Both the position numbers and the translations under genes were made by a program. A stretch of DNA of 15,279 nucleotides from JAQBFJ01 sp032123435 (GTDB lineage Bacteria > Verrucomicrobiota > Kiritimatiellia > UBA8416 > JAQBFJ01): contig JAQBFJ010000006.1 of assembly GCA_032123435.1 (NCBI GenBank), forward strand, positions 1 through 15,279, given 5' to 3'. Position 1 is the stretch's first letter, and each line of letters starts with the position of its first letter. Shown here piece by piece: positions 15,035 through 15,279 of the stretch. Below the pieces are notes generated by a model that had not been told where the DNA came from, ran no database searches, and saw only the letters and a list, made by a program, of their open reading frames with translations.

Positions 15035-15066
15035 TGCCTCGCCATAGTCTATTGACGACGGCGGGT
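15035..15066. repeat. Dispersed repeat core, copy 2
   Basis: This 32-base core matches 11762-11793 with two differences. It lies in the leader region of ugd, 52 bp before the TTG start, and is followed by CTCCGTGGT (15070-15078), also present in the copy-1 block at 11869-11877. Confidence 0.85.
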
Positions 15067-15112
15067 GAACTCCGTGGTAAAAACTCCCCTTTTATCTACT
15101 TATTAAAGCCGT

Positions 15113-15141
15113 ATTTAAGCATTGCCGCCGGGCTACGTCAA
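15113..15141 (-). promoter_or_regulatory. Possible sigma-70-type promoter for ugd-ilvE
   Basis: On the minus strand TTGACG (15141-15136, five of six to the -35 consensus) is followed by a 17-base spacer and TTAAAT (15118-15113, four of six to the -10 consensus). It would give a leader of about 120 bases carrying the repeat modules. Consensus matching alone is weak evidence, and sigma preferences of this organism are unknown. Confidence 0.35.
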
Positions 15142-15175
15142 TTATGAACTGCGCCTGAATTGGTGTTATTATATA

Positions 15176-15279
15176 TCATTTTTCAGTATGGCGGCTCTTG
15201 GCGGTATCTGTTTTTTGAGTTTTGGCGTGTGATGATCGTTTTATGATGACTTCCATGATTTCACTGCCTACCGGTGGAC
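15176..15279 (-). CDS. Possible C-terminal end of an unidentified gene
   Basis: One minus-strand frame is open from the window edge to a TGA at 15178-15176, giving about 33 residues (…PPVGSEIMEVIIKRSS…TEK). The last part is rich in lysine, arginine, threonine and serine, as in many disordered protein tails. The other two minus frames close quickly. No family can be recognised, and the open stretch is short enough to be chance. An internal ATG would give a 26-residue peptide. Confidence 0.3.
   Translation of the reverse strand, partial: PPVGSEIMEVIIKRSSHAKTQKTDTAKSRHTEK

Noticed and set aside
14519..15055. 178-residue plus-strand frame opposite ugd
   Set aside because: It lies entirely antisense to a clear Ugd coding sequence and has no recognisable motifs.

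Overview
The window reads as chromosomal DNA from a Gram-negative-type bacterium: it carries the outer-membrane lipoprotein enzyme Lnt. Gene density is high and base composition is moderate. I see no phage, transposase, CRISPR array, rRNA or tRNA. Three features hint at the PVC superphylum, perhaps Kiritimatiellota/Lentisphaerota: the SecA with extra insertions, the animal-like UDP-glucose dehydrogenase, and the repeat modules between genes. This placement is from memory of such genomes and is tentative.

Left end (1-2737). On the minus strand, a family-4 glycosyltransferase (77-1216) is followed by the first 18 codons of a WbqC-family gene that runs off the left edge, which suggests a surface-polysaccharide operon. 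Facing away from it, with only 15 bp between start codons, is an exported or membrane-anchored PHP-type phosphoesterase-like protein (1232-2737). Two membrane segments interrupt its PHP domain and parts of its metal site look altered.

Centre (2871-11380). Seven closely spaced plus-strand genes look like one housekeeping operon: ispD (isoprenoid precursor synthesis), a calcineurin-like phosphoesterase, a small 2[4Fe-4S] ferredoxin, secA (protein export), lnt (lipoprotein N-acylation), prfB (release factor 2, with the classical +1 programmed frameshift at an internal UGA) and yicC (endoribonuclease). Gaps range from small overlaps to 70 bp, and I saw no convincing intrinsic terminator inside the run.

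Repeat-rich gap (11381-11948). About 570 bp without a believable gene separates yicC from gmk, which are direct neighbours in many bacteria. It is a mosaic of short dispersed-repeat-like modules and several good hairpins. Three of its modules recur, in a different order, upstream of ugd near the right end.

Right end (11949-15279). gmk (guanylate kinase, plus strand) converges with a minus-strand pair, ugd then ilvE, leaving 10 bp between the stop codons. ugd encodes a UDP-glucose 6-dehydrogenase strikingly similar to the animal enzyme; its real start is a TTG at 14982 with a strong ribosome binding site, and the longer open frame upstream is repeat sequence. ilvE encodes a branched-chain aminotransferase. 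Upstream of ugd lie the second repeat copy, a possible promoter, and the possible tail of another minus-strand gene at the right edge.
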